Below, piece by piece: positions 10,226 to 25,508 of a stretch of DNA of 64,000 nt. Source of the stretch: Daphnia carinata (Eukaryota; Arthropoda; Branchiopoda; Diplostraca; Daphniidae); assembly GCF_022539665.2 (NCBI RefSeq), contig NC_081335.1, positions 8,742,001 to 8,806,000 on the forward strand. The letters run 5' to 3'. The stretch's first letter is position 1. Each line of letters starts with the position of its first letter. A program made the translations under genes and the position numbers. The notes under the pieces were generated by a model, which did not search any database, was not told the DNA's origin, and saw nothing but the letters and a program-made list of their open reading frames with translations.

Positions 10226-11371
10226 CAGATTGCTCAACCTTCGGTTCTTTCCTCCACATTCTTGGTAAAAAAAAAAAAAAATAAAATAACGTCTTGTAAA
10301 TTCCTTACATTTTTATTCAGTTGCTCAAATCATTCTTGTGTGCAACATGCGTATACGAAAGCCAGGAAATAGCCTTTACTGCAAGTGATTTGGTGCCGTG
10401 TTCCGAACAGGTATTGCAGTGCGACAACTGGTAGCTGAATAGAACAACTTGGAAGATTCCAACATGAAACGGTTTGCCTATCTTTTTGAGGATGGCAGAA
10501 AAAAATGTGTCGTGGAAGAGGACTAAATGTTCTATTGTATGGAAACAGCTTTTATCAAGTGGTTAAATATGGAAATTTCTCTGTCGAATCCTGTACATCC
10601 AGTGGACATATTTTCAATCAACAGGTATGAAAATATTGCTATTTTTTGTTTTAAGGTGTTGTATTTTCGCTGCTCGCAGGGATTGTGGTGTTGAAGGGAA
10701 ATCGTTAGATAATTCGCAGAAATTCAAAGAAAATTTGATTGCCGAAATCAAAAGCATTTCGGTGTCATTGGAAACAGCAAAGAATATTTGGTAAATGGCC
10801 ACCGGAGAAACTCTAAGCGACTGCGAGCTGGGCCGGGACATTTCGCGACGTACAGTGTCCGTCAGTCAAAAGAATTTGACTTGGGTGAGCCATTTTTTTT
10901 TCTCCGTAAACTCAATACAACATGTTTAACCGTCGCATTTTTTTATGTGTGCTGTATAATAGCTGCGTGATTTCGCCATCGTCGGATTGCACGTTCATTT
11001 TCGTGCGACGGTTAGACTCTGGCTGTACGTATCACTGTGTCACGCAGAAGATATATTGGACTCGGTGATAACATGCACGCATTCAAGTATTATAAATGCA
11101 TGGAAATGTTCATTTTCGGGTTTTAAAACAATCGTTTATAGCGCGGCTAGAGATAAGCAACAGGGTGGCTTTGCTGCAAGTCCAGCCCCTCCGCCTTGAA
11201 GTCGTTGTGGGTATCACAAAGTCAACAACGTACTAGAAACTTCGTTCATTATCTCACCGTGGACGGTAGTTTGGCTGCGTTTTTCACGTTAGTTATTTGA
11301 CTCGTACAGAGCAGATGACGGGCGAACAACATGTAAATTCGAAACTTGTAATTGTTAATTGAAGAACGAAG
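10226..11371. other. Intergenic with a coding remnant
   Basis: Apart from the degenerate exon pair at 10464-10795, nothing is recognised. The segment 11200-11371 is probably the PAPSS-1 promoter and 5' UTR. Confidence 0.4.
10464..10795 (+). pseudogene. Possible two-exon gene remnant, function unknown
   Basis: An ATG at 10464 starts MKRFAYLFEDGRKKCVVEED, then a stop. The same frame continues with MFYCMETAFIKW through a plausible donor (after ATCAACAG, near 10631) and a 50-60-nt intron into an exon ending KNIW-stop near 10795. The in-frame stop after EED and the lack of a longer partner suggest a truncated or decayed copy of a larger gene. I do not recognise the family. It could also be a small real protein starting at the later ATG. 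Confidence 0.3.
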
Positions 11372-13755
<2,384 letters not shown>

Positions 13756-15377
13756 GCAATTCATCCAGTCGTTGTGCGTATTGCGCTGCACGAATATACC
13801 GCTCATTGTCTACATTCTGTTTTTCAAAGACGTGATCGATTTCGTTTGTTAATGTAGCCCAGACAAAACTTTTTATTTCGCTGTTGCATCGAATGGTGAC
13901 TTTGTGGATTAGTTGGTTGATGTTTGATTATCTGAAATAGCTTTACATTATCAGCACAGGGTTTCGAAGGTTTTATGAAGAAAGAGAAAACAAAAACAAA
14001 GAGATGAGAAACTGGAAAAACCTGGTCACTGTGTGCGTGGATAAATTCTGTGACCTTTGATTTGGTGGGTACATGAAACAACAACCAAAAAGAATCCCTG
14101 ACGCAAACATCATTTCGTGCCATAAACTTAACTATGATAAAAGATAAACAAATAGAATAAAAATGGGGAGGGAGTTGGGTGACGTGGGCTGTAAAACGCA
14201 GACCTACGGTGGCTCATGTCTGATGCACAGTCCGCTGTGCCATGTGTAAAGAAAGGCTCGTGGCGTACACACCCGTTTGACGTCAACATCAATTGATGTG
14301 ATTAAAAGGTGTGACGTGCATTCGTTTCGTTCAGGCAGAGCTAAAACAACAATTTCCATCATCGAAATTAATTTTTCTTAAATGCGGTTTCGTTTAATCC
14401 GCGAATAAAGTCGTTGACGTTGATGAATTGTTTGATCCCATGTGAAATTAACGTACCAAACGATCTGTAACCTCATTTCTATAAAGCCTCGACAAACGTT
14501 GTGCATAATCCGTAAGATCCTTGAACGGGCTCATTTGAGAAATTGACGTAACTTCCATAACCTAGAGACACAGGTCGTATATCAAACAAAAAATTTACAT
14601 GTTATCCACGTGTTTGTTTAATCTCGATGTCTGTGTGGTTTTGTAATGGCAGAAAACCCAGTTAACCAACTGATTTGTCCTTTTTTTTTCAGGGATTAGA
14701 TGGAGACAGTTGTTGGGCCATTATAGCCGAACAGTTCGCTTGCAACCAGAAATATCTGCTTTTTGGTAGACGTGTGGATCCAAACACACACAGATTAGGA
14801 AAAGATTACATTCAACTGTGCGAGTACGGGAATCCAAAACAAACATTGGCCCACCCTTGGCTTTGAAATTATCAGCTGGACTGTTTTGGTGTCCAATTTA
14901 TTCCTCTTTTTTTTTTTTGAAAGATGGAACCCAGTCAAAGGTATTAATTCCATAAGAAATACGACACGTACTGATGGAGTCTGTTTTTACAGCAAGAAAA
15001 ATGTGTCGAGAAAGGCGTTGCGGTGGCACGTCGATGAAAACAAACAAAAACGGGCGAAGGAAAACCCCAAAGAAAAAGGGGTGGCCAACGAGATAACAGC
15101 CGCAAGATCCTCCCTGTTTGTTTGTGAATAAAAACTGGGCCGTCGTTGAGTAGTCGGCCTTGAATCGCCTTTGGCATCTTCAGACGGGCAAGCTGAGTTA
15201 CGAAAAAAAAAAAAGCAAATAATCAGTTAAACAGGTGCTGAAGGATAGATAATATAAGGCCGGCCTTAACTCGCGTCCGTTTTATTCGAAAAACAAACGT
15301 CTAGACCATTTAACGTCGTTGAACATCATTAAACTTTGCTGGGACGTGGAGGACCTCTTTATTCTAACTGACACACG
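13756..15377. other. Spacer between the two PAPS synthetase genes
   Basis: No gene is assigned. An open stretch at 14693-14866 (GLDGDSCWAIIAEQF... to stop) follows a good polypyrimidine acceptor, so it could be a lone terminal exon, but no partner exon was found. The end of the region holds the PAPSS-2 promoter. Confidence 0.4.
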
Positions 15378-17776
15378 ATGACTTCGCAAGAATCCAATTC
15401 CAGCGTAAGATTCTTTGCTTTTTCTCAAGTTTTGAAGTTGATACATTTCGTTTTGATTTTTTTTTTGCAGTCGATGCAGAAAGCGACCAACGTCGTGTAC
15501 CATCGGCCATTGGTCGACAGGAACGTCCGTGGCAAAGTGATTGGCACGGGCAAATTCCGCGGATGCACCTTATGGTTTACAGGTATAAGGAAATGTAATG
15601 AATTCTTCGAGATGTCACGAATTTAAAAATTTTCAAAATCAAACAGGACTTTCCGGTGCTGGCAAGACGACGCTGTCCTTTGCCCTTGAAGATTACCTTA
15701 TTGCTCGAGGCATTCCGGCTTTCGGACTCGATGGAGATAACATGCGTTTCGGCCTCAATTCCGACCTGGGCTTTTCGGACGCTGATAGAGAGGAGAACAT
15801 CCGACGTGTGGCCGAAGTTGCCAAACTTTTCGCCGAGTCTGGCGTCGTCACTCTTTGCTCATTCGTCTCGCCTTTCCGCCTGGTAAAATCTATTGGTGAT
15901 TTAATTTTAATTTTCTTTAATGATTTTATTGAATTAAGGATCGCGATCGTGCGAGGAAAATTCACGAAGATGCCGGACTCCCGTTTTTCGAAATCTTTGT
16001 CGACGCTCCGCTAAACATCTGCGAGACACGTGACGTCAAGGGCCTCTACAAAAAAGCCCGTCAAGGCCAAATTAAAAGTACGTTTCAATAATCCAATCTT
16101 CTAAGGGGAAAAGATTAAATTTTTTTATTCAATTGTGCAGATTTCACGGGGATCGATTCGCCCTACGAGAAGCCATTAAAAGCGGAGAGTACAATGCGAA
16201 CAGGGGAGACATCTATTATCGAATGCACGCAACAATTGGTCGATCTTCTCGTTGATCGGGTACGTACCTACCGAATGCAATCGGTTCATTTCGCTTTTAT
16301 CTATTGGTGTCATTTCTTTCTTGTCTCGAGATAGTTGTGAAACCAATGGATAAAAAATTGTTTCGATTCCATATCTTATCGACTTGTCGTACTGACCGAC
16401 TTTTCGTTTGATTCTTTTGTGTTTCCCGTAATAATAGAATGTTCTACCGCCGGCCGTTCAAGCCTCTGTTATCGAACTGTTCGCTAAGGAACCGGCCAAG
16501 GCTAAAGCCGAAGCTGAGACATTGCCGTTCCTCGATATCAGCGAGATCGACCTTCAATGGGTCCAAGTGTTATCCGAAGGTTGGGCTTCGCCTCTCAAAG
16601 GCTTCATGAGGGAACGCGAATACTTGCAGGTAATCATTTGCCCAGCTGTTTGTACAGATTGGCAGGAATTAAAATAGTTTTTAAATAATCCGCTAGGTGG
16701 TGCATTTCAACAGCATCAATGATGGAGCTGCGGTTTCCAATCAGAGCATTCCCATTGTTCTCTCTACGTCCAGCGGAGACAAGGAAAGACTGGAAAAGAG
16801 CGCGGCTATTACATTACGTCATCAGGGCAAGCCGGTGGCTATTTTGCGAGCGCCGGAATTCTACGAACATCGCAAGGAAGAGCGATGCGCGAGGACGTTT
16901 GCTACTACGCATGCTGATCATCCGTACATCAAGACGATCCTGGCCAGCGGCGATTGGCTGGTCGGAGGTGAACTGGAAGTCCTGGAGCGAATCAGATGGA
17001 ACGATGGATTGGACGAATATCGTTTGACACCCACTGAACTCCAGCGCAAATTTTTCGACATGGGGGCCGACGCTGTTTTTGCCTTCCAGCTGAGAAATCC
17101 AGTGCATAACGGGCACGCCCTTCTTATGCAATTTACACGCCAGGCTTTGTTGGATAGAGGCTACAAGAAGCCCGTCCTCTTGCTCCATCCGTTGGGTGGC
17201 TGGACGAAAGACGATGACGTTCCACTGCCCGTCAGGATGGAACAACATCAGGCCATTTTGGAAGAGAGGGTCCTCGATCCGGAAAACACTGTCCTGGCCA
17301 TTTTCCCATCGCCGATGATGTACGCCGGCCCGACAGAAGTCCAATGGCACGCCAGATCCCGAATGACAGCTGGAGCTAAATTCTACATCGTCGGTAGAGA
17401 TCCAGCCGGTATGGCGCATCCCGATCCGGCCTTGAAAAAAGACCTTTACGAGCCGACCCACGGTGGTAAAGTGCTGACGATGGCGCCTGGCCTTGTCGGC
17501 GTCGAGATCATCCCCTTCCGAGTCGCCGCCTACGACACCAAAGCCAAAGCCATGGCTTTCTTTAATCCCGAACGTAAAGAGGATTTCGATTTCATCTCTG
17601 GCACTCGCATGAGAGGTTCATTCCTTAAATAACTTTCCACGTTGATTCGTGAAATGTAATTATTTGTTTGATCTGCAGCCCTGGCTAGGTCAGGTACGCC
17701 ACCACCTGAAGGATTCATGGCACCCAAATCGTGGGAAGTCCTGGCCCGTTATTATCGTTCGCTTGTTAGCAGTTGA
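15378..17776 (+). CDS. PAPSS: Bifunctional PAPS synthetase, copy 2
   Basis: Eight exons: 15378-15404, 15471-15582, 15647-15882, 15939-16077, 16141-16259, 16438-16629, 16697-17615 and 17679-17776; 1842 nt, 613 residues. The APS kinase domain has a canonical [10 protein letters not shown]-loop (residues about 47-55), [17 protein letters not shown] and [10 protein letters not shown]. The ATP sulfurylase domain carries [18 protein letters not shown] and GRDPAG. All conserved family positions I can check are intact, including LGFS, which is altered in copy 1, so this is the more conventional copy. The first exon is tiny (9 codons). The last intron is only 63 nt. The 3' end is convergent with an ionotropic receptor gene, and fragments of this gene's 5' half recur beside the next two receptor genes. 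Confidence 0.95.
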
Positions 17777-18207
17777 AGACCTTTTCTTTTCAGATTTTGT
17801 GAGAATTTCATCCAATGTCTCCGACCGTTTTATGTTTTTAAATTCTTTATTTCAACTACCACAAAGGACAACAATTGCGACCTATTTCAAAATGCAAAGA
17901 TACGTATGTCTAATAGTAATATCCAAACAAATAATTGTGAAAGAAAACATTGAAGATACAAATAAATATTATGCAAATGATATCCAAAATTCTATTTAAC
18001 CAATTTCAAAATTACTTACCTACGATACATTGCGTTGGTATTTGATTACTTTAACAGTGTTTTTAAAGCTGTTCTTGATTCAGTGTTTCGAACTAGGTGC
18101 TGTTGTGTGCTCAAATTAAAATAACACAAAGATCTTTTATTTTTCCTTCATGAGCAATCAAAGAAATGGTGCAAATGGCATACAGGCCAGACATAATCTC
18201 ATTCCAC
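17777..18207. other. Short intergenic spacer, convergent 3' ends
   Basis: 3' UTRs of PAPSS-2 and the first receptor gene. The sequence 17880-18110 has diverged counterparts at about 22930-23150 and 27310-27530, right after the PAPSS pseudogene fragments. Confidence 0.5.
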
Positions 18208-20535
18208 TCACCGAATCTTCTTCCACTGAAAATAAAAGTTTTCCATGATGAATACAAAAAGGGATATGATGCCTCCCACAATCAACAAAGCAAATGCTCC
18301 AATCAAGTTATCTAAAGATAAACGAACAAGTGGTTTCTTCTCGTTTTTGTCACGTTGGATGTTTTGGTTTCTTGACCAACAAGGCCTAGTATCTGCCGCA
18401 AACCAACTCTCCCAAAGAAAAATCAGGCCAATTTCATGAAGTCTCAATGTCCTGTGAAAAAAAGATTACACCTAATGTGTTACTAAATCAACCGAAATTT
18501 GTGGAAGAGAGGGCTGTGGAAATTTCACGATTATCAAACACAACAACACAATCAACACAAATACAATTCAATGTTATGACATATTAACCTATGTAAATGT
18601 TTGAACATCTGGTCCATATTCATAACCTCTTATCTTTCTTTCCTTAATGTTTTAAGGAGCCACCTGCATGAAAATGAAAGAGTCATACTTTACCCTTGGT
18701 TGAAATTCTCCAAATAGGGACTTTTCTTCGGTAGGCCCCAGGATGCAGGGTGAGTTACTGGGTTCAGGAGTATAGTTAATTGGCACTTCTTTGTTTGTTG
18801 ATAATTCTGCCTTAAGATGTCTCGTATACTAAGCATAGTCTTGGAAATATACAGGACAAAGCGTTTTTTAATTAAAATGATAAAGGCGTAGCAAAAAAAA
18901 AAAATGTAAGGGTAAAGATGCTTGTTTTCTTTGAAACATTTACATACGTTGAAATATACGTGCTGATGTGGTAAAAATTGCACCATTTGAATACAGATGG
19001 CAGTGGAGTTGCACTTGGATTTGCTATAGGCTCTCAGTTTATCCCCATACGCCTTATACAATCCTTTTTCTGCTGACTGTGAAAAAGAAAGTAGTCAACT
19101 TGGCTTAACGAATGAAGATGTACAGTTAACCAGATTACATAATCAACATACAACAAAAGATACCCATCTAAAAATAAATACTAACTGAAAACCAAACATC
19201 TCCTCCAAGTCCTCTATTTACAACAAGGTAGATATTTGGATCGTAGCCGACATCTGTCTCAGAGTTTATAATTGGAGGTGTGGGACGTATTGTCGTTACG
19301 AAGGAGATGAGAATTCCATTATAGACATTTACAAGGACGAGCGTAAGTAAACACCAAGCTCCCACAAGTAATCGAATTTTTGTAATCTTGCATGATATAT
19401 AACCACCTGTTTTATTTGTAAAGTCGTGAGTTGTTATGTCAAATTTCTGTTTTATATATTTTCTAACATTAAGTTTGTAAATGTTCTGCTGAACGATGCT
19501 ATACCTTGATTTAGTAATGTGCCAATGATGTACATAATAAGATCTTGTGTCACAACAACAATGTGTTGGGGAGCTGATTTTTCGCTGTTGTCAATCCATT
19601 TATTCTTCTTTTTCGCTAGGTAATTGTAGCTCAAGAGAGTTACTGTGATGGAGATGGCAGCTATAACCAAGCCTAACCAAACCTGTTCAAGATTTTTCAC
19701 ACAAGTAAGAGACACTTACTCATTGTATATGATTATTGGAATGCTGATACCAAGGGCTGAAAAGGCTTGATAACTGCATCCACGTTGTTCTGCCAACCTT
19801 CAGGCTTTGGTAGGAGAAAGGCGCCAGGGGAGAATATCCATGGGTGAACATACTCTACGCTAACCAATCGCGCATGCAGCAGGCCCATGGCAGCAATCAT
19901 CACGTCCGCTTTCTACATATGTACATCATATAAAATAAAACGGGAGTCTTTATGTGCTGATCGATAATTTAAAAATATCTAGCACTTGTTATTGAAAAAA
20001 AATATCAATAGCAAATAAACCAATAAATTGAGTACGAACTAATCTCATCATGTTTGTTATATGTCCAGGCTTGGATCCTATATCTTCAACCGTAGTCGTG
20101 TTGCTTGCCACGAGTGAATAGCTGATTTTGGGTATCGATAGCGTCGACAAAAGGGAACAACAAAATATATCAGAAAGAAGATGACGTTACTTGTTTGATG
20201 TGTAGAATACTATATTTGAACAGTGCGTACGTACTCAAATTTGTAACGGTGTGCGATCCAATCAAGGATGAGAAGAGAAACACCTTCAATGCTTTCGATG
20301 TGGCCACTGGCATTCCTGCGGAAAATCGCCGACATGGGGAACTTTACAAACAAATCAAGAATCAGGAGATGAAGGATACATATACAAGCGACAGAAGTAC
20401 CTGGTTCACGACGACGAGGAGATGATTTTTCTGTTGAAATTTTTCTTCTATAGCTGTTGCGTTGGTGGGATACAATAGCCATAATATCGGTATATAAACG
20501 TGAGAGGCAAAAGCAAACAGCCATGTAAGTTTCAT
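18208..20535 (-). CDS. Ionotropic receptor (iGluR-related chemoreceptor), array copy A
   Basis: Nine exons on the minus strand: 20535-20401, 20341-20235, 20121-20040, 19912-19751, 19682-19505, 19406-19186, 19076-18948, 18839-18694 and 18451-18208; 1404 nt, 467 residues. It has a short N-terminus with no amino-terminal domain, then the S1 ligand-binding half (GVSLLILDWIAHRYKF, GSKPGHITNMM, KADVMIAAM, FSPGAFLLPKPEGW). TM1 is VWLGLVIAAISITVTLL, the pore is QDLIMYIIGTLLNQGG, and TM2 is LLVGAWCLLTLVLVNVYNGI with SFVTTIRP. Next come S2 and TM3 (LSLDNLIGAFALLIVGGIIS). This is the divergent IR plan: a cation channel in sensory dendrites, ligand unknown. The exon 3 donor is the weak GTTCGT in all three copies. 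It is convergent with PAPSS-2. Confidence 0.85.
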
Positions 20536-22620
20536 GATTTCTATTTAACACAATTTAGTTAGTGAAATTTCTTTTAAGCAGGGTAAAGCACCCATTGAAA
20601 TTTCCAACTTACTGGGTCTTAAATTTAAAATTGTTTGTGAAGATTAAGATCATACCTTTTATTTATTAAATTTTTGCCGGGTCCAAAGTTACTCGTAAAT
20701 ATTTCGCTGAAATGTTTGCCTTTTCCCGAGCTTCTGTGCCTTAGCACAATATACTACTCGAAAGAAGCGCACAATTTCTATCCGGTCTCTTCTTTTATAG
20801 GCCGCTTGTTTATCCGATACTTTTCCTTCTCCCTACATTATTGAGCGCCGACAACGTCTAATATGACATATAGAGGAGAGCCAGCCAACGTCATTGCCGA
20901 GACCCCGAAGGTTGTAGTTGTTGGCAATTCATGTTTTAATATCTTGTGGGATGAAGGGTTTTTGATTCTTTGGCCAACCTATCCATATAAAATGAACGTT
21001 ATAACGCAACGGAAACCAATTGAATTTTTTACATGAAAAAGGATTTTCTGTCGTATTAGTAATTCGATTTCTGTCATTAGAAAAAGGAAGAATTACGAAA
21101 TACTCTTCTGTCGAGTTTCACGAAAAACAAAAACGAATGCTATGGCAACAACCATTGTTTTCTTAATGAGCAGCAAAAGAAACAAACAAAATAAAACAAA
21201 CAATATTTTCGGCATGGAAATTTCAAACGTGCCAAATATCGATCGCTTCAATTCAACTGACAAACATTAAAATTTCATATAAGTACTAAATTCGAAAGCT
21301 ATGCTTTCTGCATGGTCATGTGGCACTGGCTTTGCAACAAACTTATCACAATTTCATTGTGGGACTGTCAGCCTACCTATGATTACTGCTTCACTTTAAG
21401 ATTCTCATATATCTCTTTCAACGCAAATGGTTGTTTAGGTTGCTATCGCATGGGTAATTTAAAAATTTTTATTTTAGAATTTGCTTAACTCGAATCAAAG
21501 AACTGTCTTCAGTTTTGGTGCTCTGATTATGGCCTCTGGCCTCTTCCAACTGTATTCAAGATGGCCGCTCAGATATCAGCTGTTTGAAATCACTAGATTA
21601 TGCGGACTTCATGTCCGCGAAACGTTCATTTTCTCTGAAATAAAATGGTGACGAAGGATTTCTTATTACAATTTTTTATTTCGTCTCATTTATACACCTA
21701 TTCATTCATTTGTTCTTATCCAGAGTTCGCCATATTTTCAAATGAGTGTATCATACAAAAAGAGATAATAAGTTTAAGACAACCAAACCGAATCGCGAAA
21801 GGTAAACTCCGACATGTACAGTAGTACAGGTATTCTATTTGAGCCGAATTAAACCATGTGCGTAAAAAAATTAATCGCCCTTTCTTGGGTATTTCTTTAA
21901 GCTAAATTTATTACTATTTGTTTTATAGGCATAATCTAGTTTATAACCTAGAGTGCTCCACGTCATTTCTAAAAGTGATGGAAACATTTTGCCACTCATC
22001 TTTAGGATTCAGTTGGGCCTTTTTCTTATTGCTTATTCAATGGGCCTGGAATTCAATATTATCAACGTCACTTTCGTAGGAAATTTAAAGAATTCATGTA
22101 GTTTCGGTTAGGTTAGGTTCAGGCAGAACATTCCACTAACCTGTTATATCTTTTGAACAAACCCAAGTAGACCTTCTTTATATTCCTGATGTCATGTGTG
22201 GGAAGGGTCATTGGATGGTGTCGTCTTCATGATGCTCTGGTGCTGTGCTACAACACTGTAAATATATAATCTACCATTTCCTTTGGTATTAAGGTTTCTC
22301 TGTCCTTCTTGTTCTTGTACTTAAACAAGCTGAAAAACAGGGCAGGAACAACCTTTTTCTTTGCCTGGTATGGGTGCAGATCTGTACACCATTAATATTG
22401 CATTACTTGATCTGCACTCAATTATGCCAAGAAGGGGGTGTTAGATTGTCTGTCATTCACTTGAACTGAACTTTAACATGAAGTGATTATGTGTATTATG
22501 CAATGTTTTTTTCTATTACTACAGATATTCCGATAAATAGGAAGCTTTGGTTTGCTCGTGGAGTGTTGATCAAATCATGGTAGTTAATCAAGTTTGATCC
22601 TATAATTTTTTTTTTTTTTG
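20536..22620. other. Duplicated intergenic block 1 of the receptor array
   Basis: No gene. The block is homologous to about 25509-27000 and, more weakly, to 30161-32250; one anchor is the shared 'ttcaagatggcc' stretch near 21560, 26519 and 31187. It probably contains the promoter of receptor A. Confidence 0.6.
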
Positions 22621-22623
22621 CAG

Positions 22624-22930
22624 TCGATGCAGTAAATGACCAACGTCAAGTATAATTGTCGCCTGTGGGACGACAGGAACGACCGTGATCGAATAAGAGG
22701 CACAGGAAAATTCGGCGGATGTAGTGTACTTTATTGGTTATAGATAAAAGGCTAAATAATTATTAGATTCAAGAGATTTTTACTGACAGCTTTAAATGAT
22801 TCTAGGACTTAGTGGTGCTGTTAAGAGGACACTGTAATTCGCATTGAACGATTATGTAATCGCGTGAGGTACACCAGTATTCGACCTCGATTAAAACAAC
22901 ATGCGATTCAGATTCAATTTCGTACAAATT
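22624..22930 (+). pseudogene. PAPS synthetase pseudogene fragment 1 (exons 2 and part of 3)
   Basis: It starts after a cag acceptor with the PAPSS exon 2 opening (tcgatgca), followed by an in-frame stop, and shows a decayed FRGCTLWF region near 22720. It continues at about 22806 with a broken P-loop copy (GLSGAVKRTL-type reading, then stops) and ends after the MRFGLN equivalent, where it jumps directly into 3'-flank-like sequence. Exons 4-8 are missing. Several stop codons exclude function. Confidence 0.85.
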
Positions 22931-23184
22931 TCAAGCAACGATTCACATAGCCCTAATCGTTGCATATCTAACCAAATAACTGGGTAAGACAATTTTGAAG
23001 AAACGATCAATTAACCCAATTCCCATCCAAAATTAAATTACCTCAATTCTAAAATTATTTACGAACGATGTGTTCGGCAAGAATTTACTTGTAACCATGT
23101 TTTTATAACTGCTTTTAATAGAATTTGTCGGATTGGTTGCTGTGATGTCCCAATCTCCAATAAGCAGACATCTTGGCTTTTTTC

Positions 23185-25508
23185 TCAGTAAATAAGCAGG
23201 AGGGATCTGTGCATATGACGTACAGGCCAGAGACTATCTCCCCCTACCACCGCGATCCTCTTCCACCGAAAGAAGATATTTTCCATGATAAATACGAAAA
23301 ATGATATGATGCTTCCCACGATCAACACAGCAAATGCACCAACCAAATTATCTAAAGATAAACGAACGAGTGGTTTCTTCTCGCTTTTGTCACGTTGGAT
23401 GTTTTGCTTTCTTGTCCAACAAGGCTTGGCATCTGGAATAAACCATCCCTCCCACAGAGTACTCAGGCCGATTTCATGAAGCATCAATGTCCTGTCATAA
23501 AAAGATAACAGCTAATGCGTTTATAAATCAACTGAAATTCGTGGAAGAGGGGGCTGCATAATTTTCGCGATAATCAACTACGTAATAAAATTCCATGCTG
23601 TGCACCTTTACTGACATAAATGTTGGAACACCTGGTTCGAATTCATAGCATCTTATTTTTTCTTTCTTCACGTGCTACAGAGCTAGACGAATGAAAATAA
23701 AAGATTCATACTTTACCCTCGATTGAAATTCTCCAAATAGGGACTTTTCTTCGCTAGACCCCATGAGGCCGGGTGATTTACTGGGTTCACGAGCATAGTT
23801 AATTGGCACTTCTTTGTTTTCCAATAATCCTGCTTTATGATTTCTTGTATATTATGTATAGTCTTCGAAATGTAAAGGACAAAAGTTTTTTTTTAATTTC
23901 AGTAAAAAGTTACTTTTTTCTGAGAAAAATTTACATACGCTGAAATATACGTGGTGATGTGGTAAAGATTTCACCTTTTCAACACAGATGGCAGAGGAAT
24001 TGCACTTGGATTTGCTATAGGCTCTCAGTTTATCCCCAAATGCTTTATACAATCCTACATCTGCTGTCTGTGAAAAAAAAAGTCGTCAACTTGGATTAAC
24101 GAATGAAGCTATACAGGTAATCACATTTAATAATCGACATACACCACAAAATACCCATTAAAAAAAAAGAAAATACTAACCGAAAACCAATTATCTCCTG
24201 CAAGTCCTCTATCGACAACAAGGTAGACATTTGGATCATAGCCGACATCTGTTTCAGATTCTATAATTGGACGTGTGGGACGGATTGTCGTTACGAAGGA
24301 GATGAGAATTCCATTGTAGACATTTACAAGGACTAGCGTAAGTAAACACCAAGCTCCCACAAGTAATCGAATTTTTGTAATCTTGCAAGAGATGTATCCA
24401 CCTGTGTTGTTTGTAAAGTTGTGAGTTGTTATGTCATTTACATTTTATATATTTTCTACAAAAATTTGGAAATGTTCTTCTGAGTGTTACACATAGTCTA
24501 TACCTTGATTGAGCAATGTGCCAATTATGTACATAATAACATCTTGAGCAGCAATAGTGATCTGCTGGGCACCTGATTTTTCTCTCTTGTCAATTAATTT
24601 ATTCTTCTTTTTTGCTAGGTAATTGTAGCCCAATAGAGCTACCGTGATAGAAATCACAGCTATAACCAAGCCTAACCAAACCTGTTCAAGATTTTGCACA
24701 CAAGTGAGAGACATTTACTCCATTATATATAATTATTGGAATGCTTATACCAAGGGCTGGAAAGGTTTGATTACTGCATCCACGTTGCTTTGCCAACCTT
24801 CAGGCTTTGGTAGGAGAAAGGCGCCAGGGGAAAATATAAATGGGTGAACAAACTCCACTCTAGCCAATCGCCCAGGTGAATAAGTCATGACAGCAATCAT
24901 CAGGTCAGCTTTCTATATATTGACGTCATAAAAATAAAACGTGAATATGCATCGTGCTGATAAGAAAGACAAACAAATAAATGAAAGCAAATAAATAAAT
25001 AAATTGAATACGAACTAATCTCAGCATATTGGTTATATGTCCAGGCTTGGATCCTACATCTTCAATTGTAGTCGTGTTGCCTGCCAAGAACGAATAACTG
25101 ATTTTGGGTATCGAAAGTGGCGACAAAAGGAAACAAAAAATTTATGAGAAAGAAGTTGGTGTTACTTGTTGGATGTGCTAAATACAATTTTTGAACAGTG
25201 CATACGTACTCGAATTTGTAACGTCTGGCGATCCAGTCAAGGAAGAGAAGGGAAACGCCTTCCATGCTTTGGATGTGGCCAGTTGCATTCCTGCGGAAAA
25301 TCGCCGACATGGGGAACTTTTCGAACAAATCAAGAATCAAGAAATGAAGGATATATACAAGCGAAAAAATTACCTGGTTTACAACGACAACGAGGTGATC
25401 TTTCTTTTGAACTCTTTCCTCTATAGATGCTACTTTAGTAGGATACAATAGCCACAATATCGGTTTGTAAACGTGAGCGGCAAATGCAAACAGCCAGGTA
25501 AGTTTCAT
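23185..25508 (-). CDS. Ionotropic receptor, array copy B
   Basis: Nine exons: 25508-25374, 25316-25210, 25097-25016, 24912-24751, 24681-24504, 24401-24181, 24067-23939, 23862-23717 and 23491-23185; 1467 nt, 488 residues. The first eight exons match copy A in length exactly; the last is longer, with a C-terminal tail after the ENIFFRWKRI segment. Domains are as in copy A: S1 (KADLMIAVMTYSPGRLARVE), TM1 VWLGLVIAVISITVALLGY, pore QDVIMYIIGTLLNQGG, TM2 and TM3 (LSLDNLVGAFAVLIVGSI). No stops or frameshifts were found. The difference from copy A in S1 (TYSPGRLARVEFVHPF versus GLLHARLVSVEYVHPW) suggests altered ligand range. It is convergent with PAPSS pseudogene fragment 1. Confidence 0.85.

Noticed and set aside
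16814-17461. 215-codon antisense open frame in PAPSS-2 exon 7
   Set aside because: Antisense shadow of a strongly conserved sense exon.
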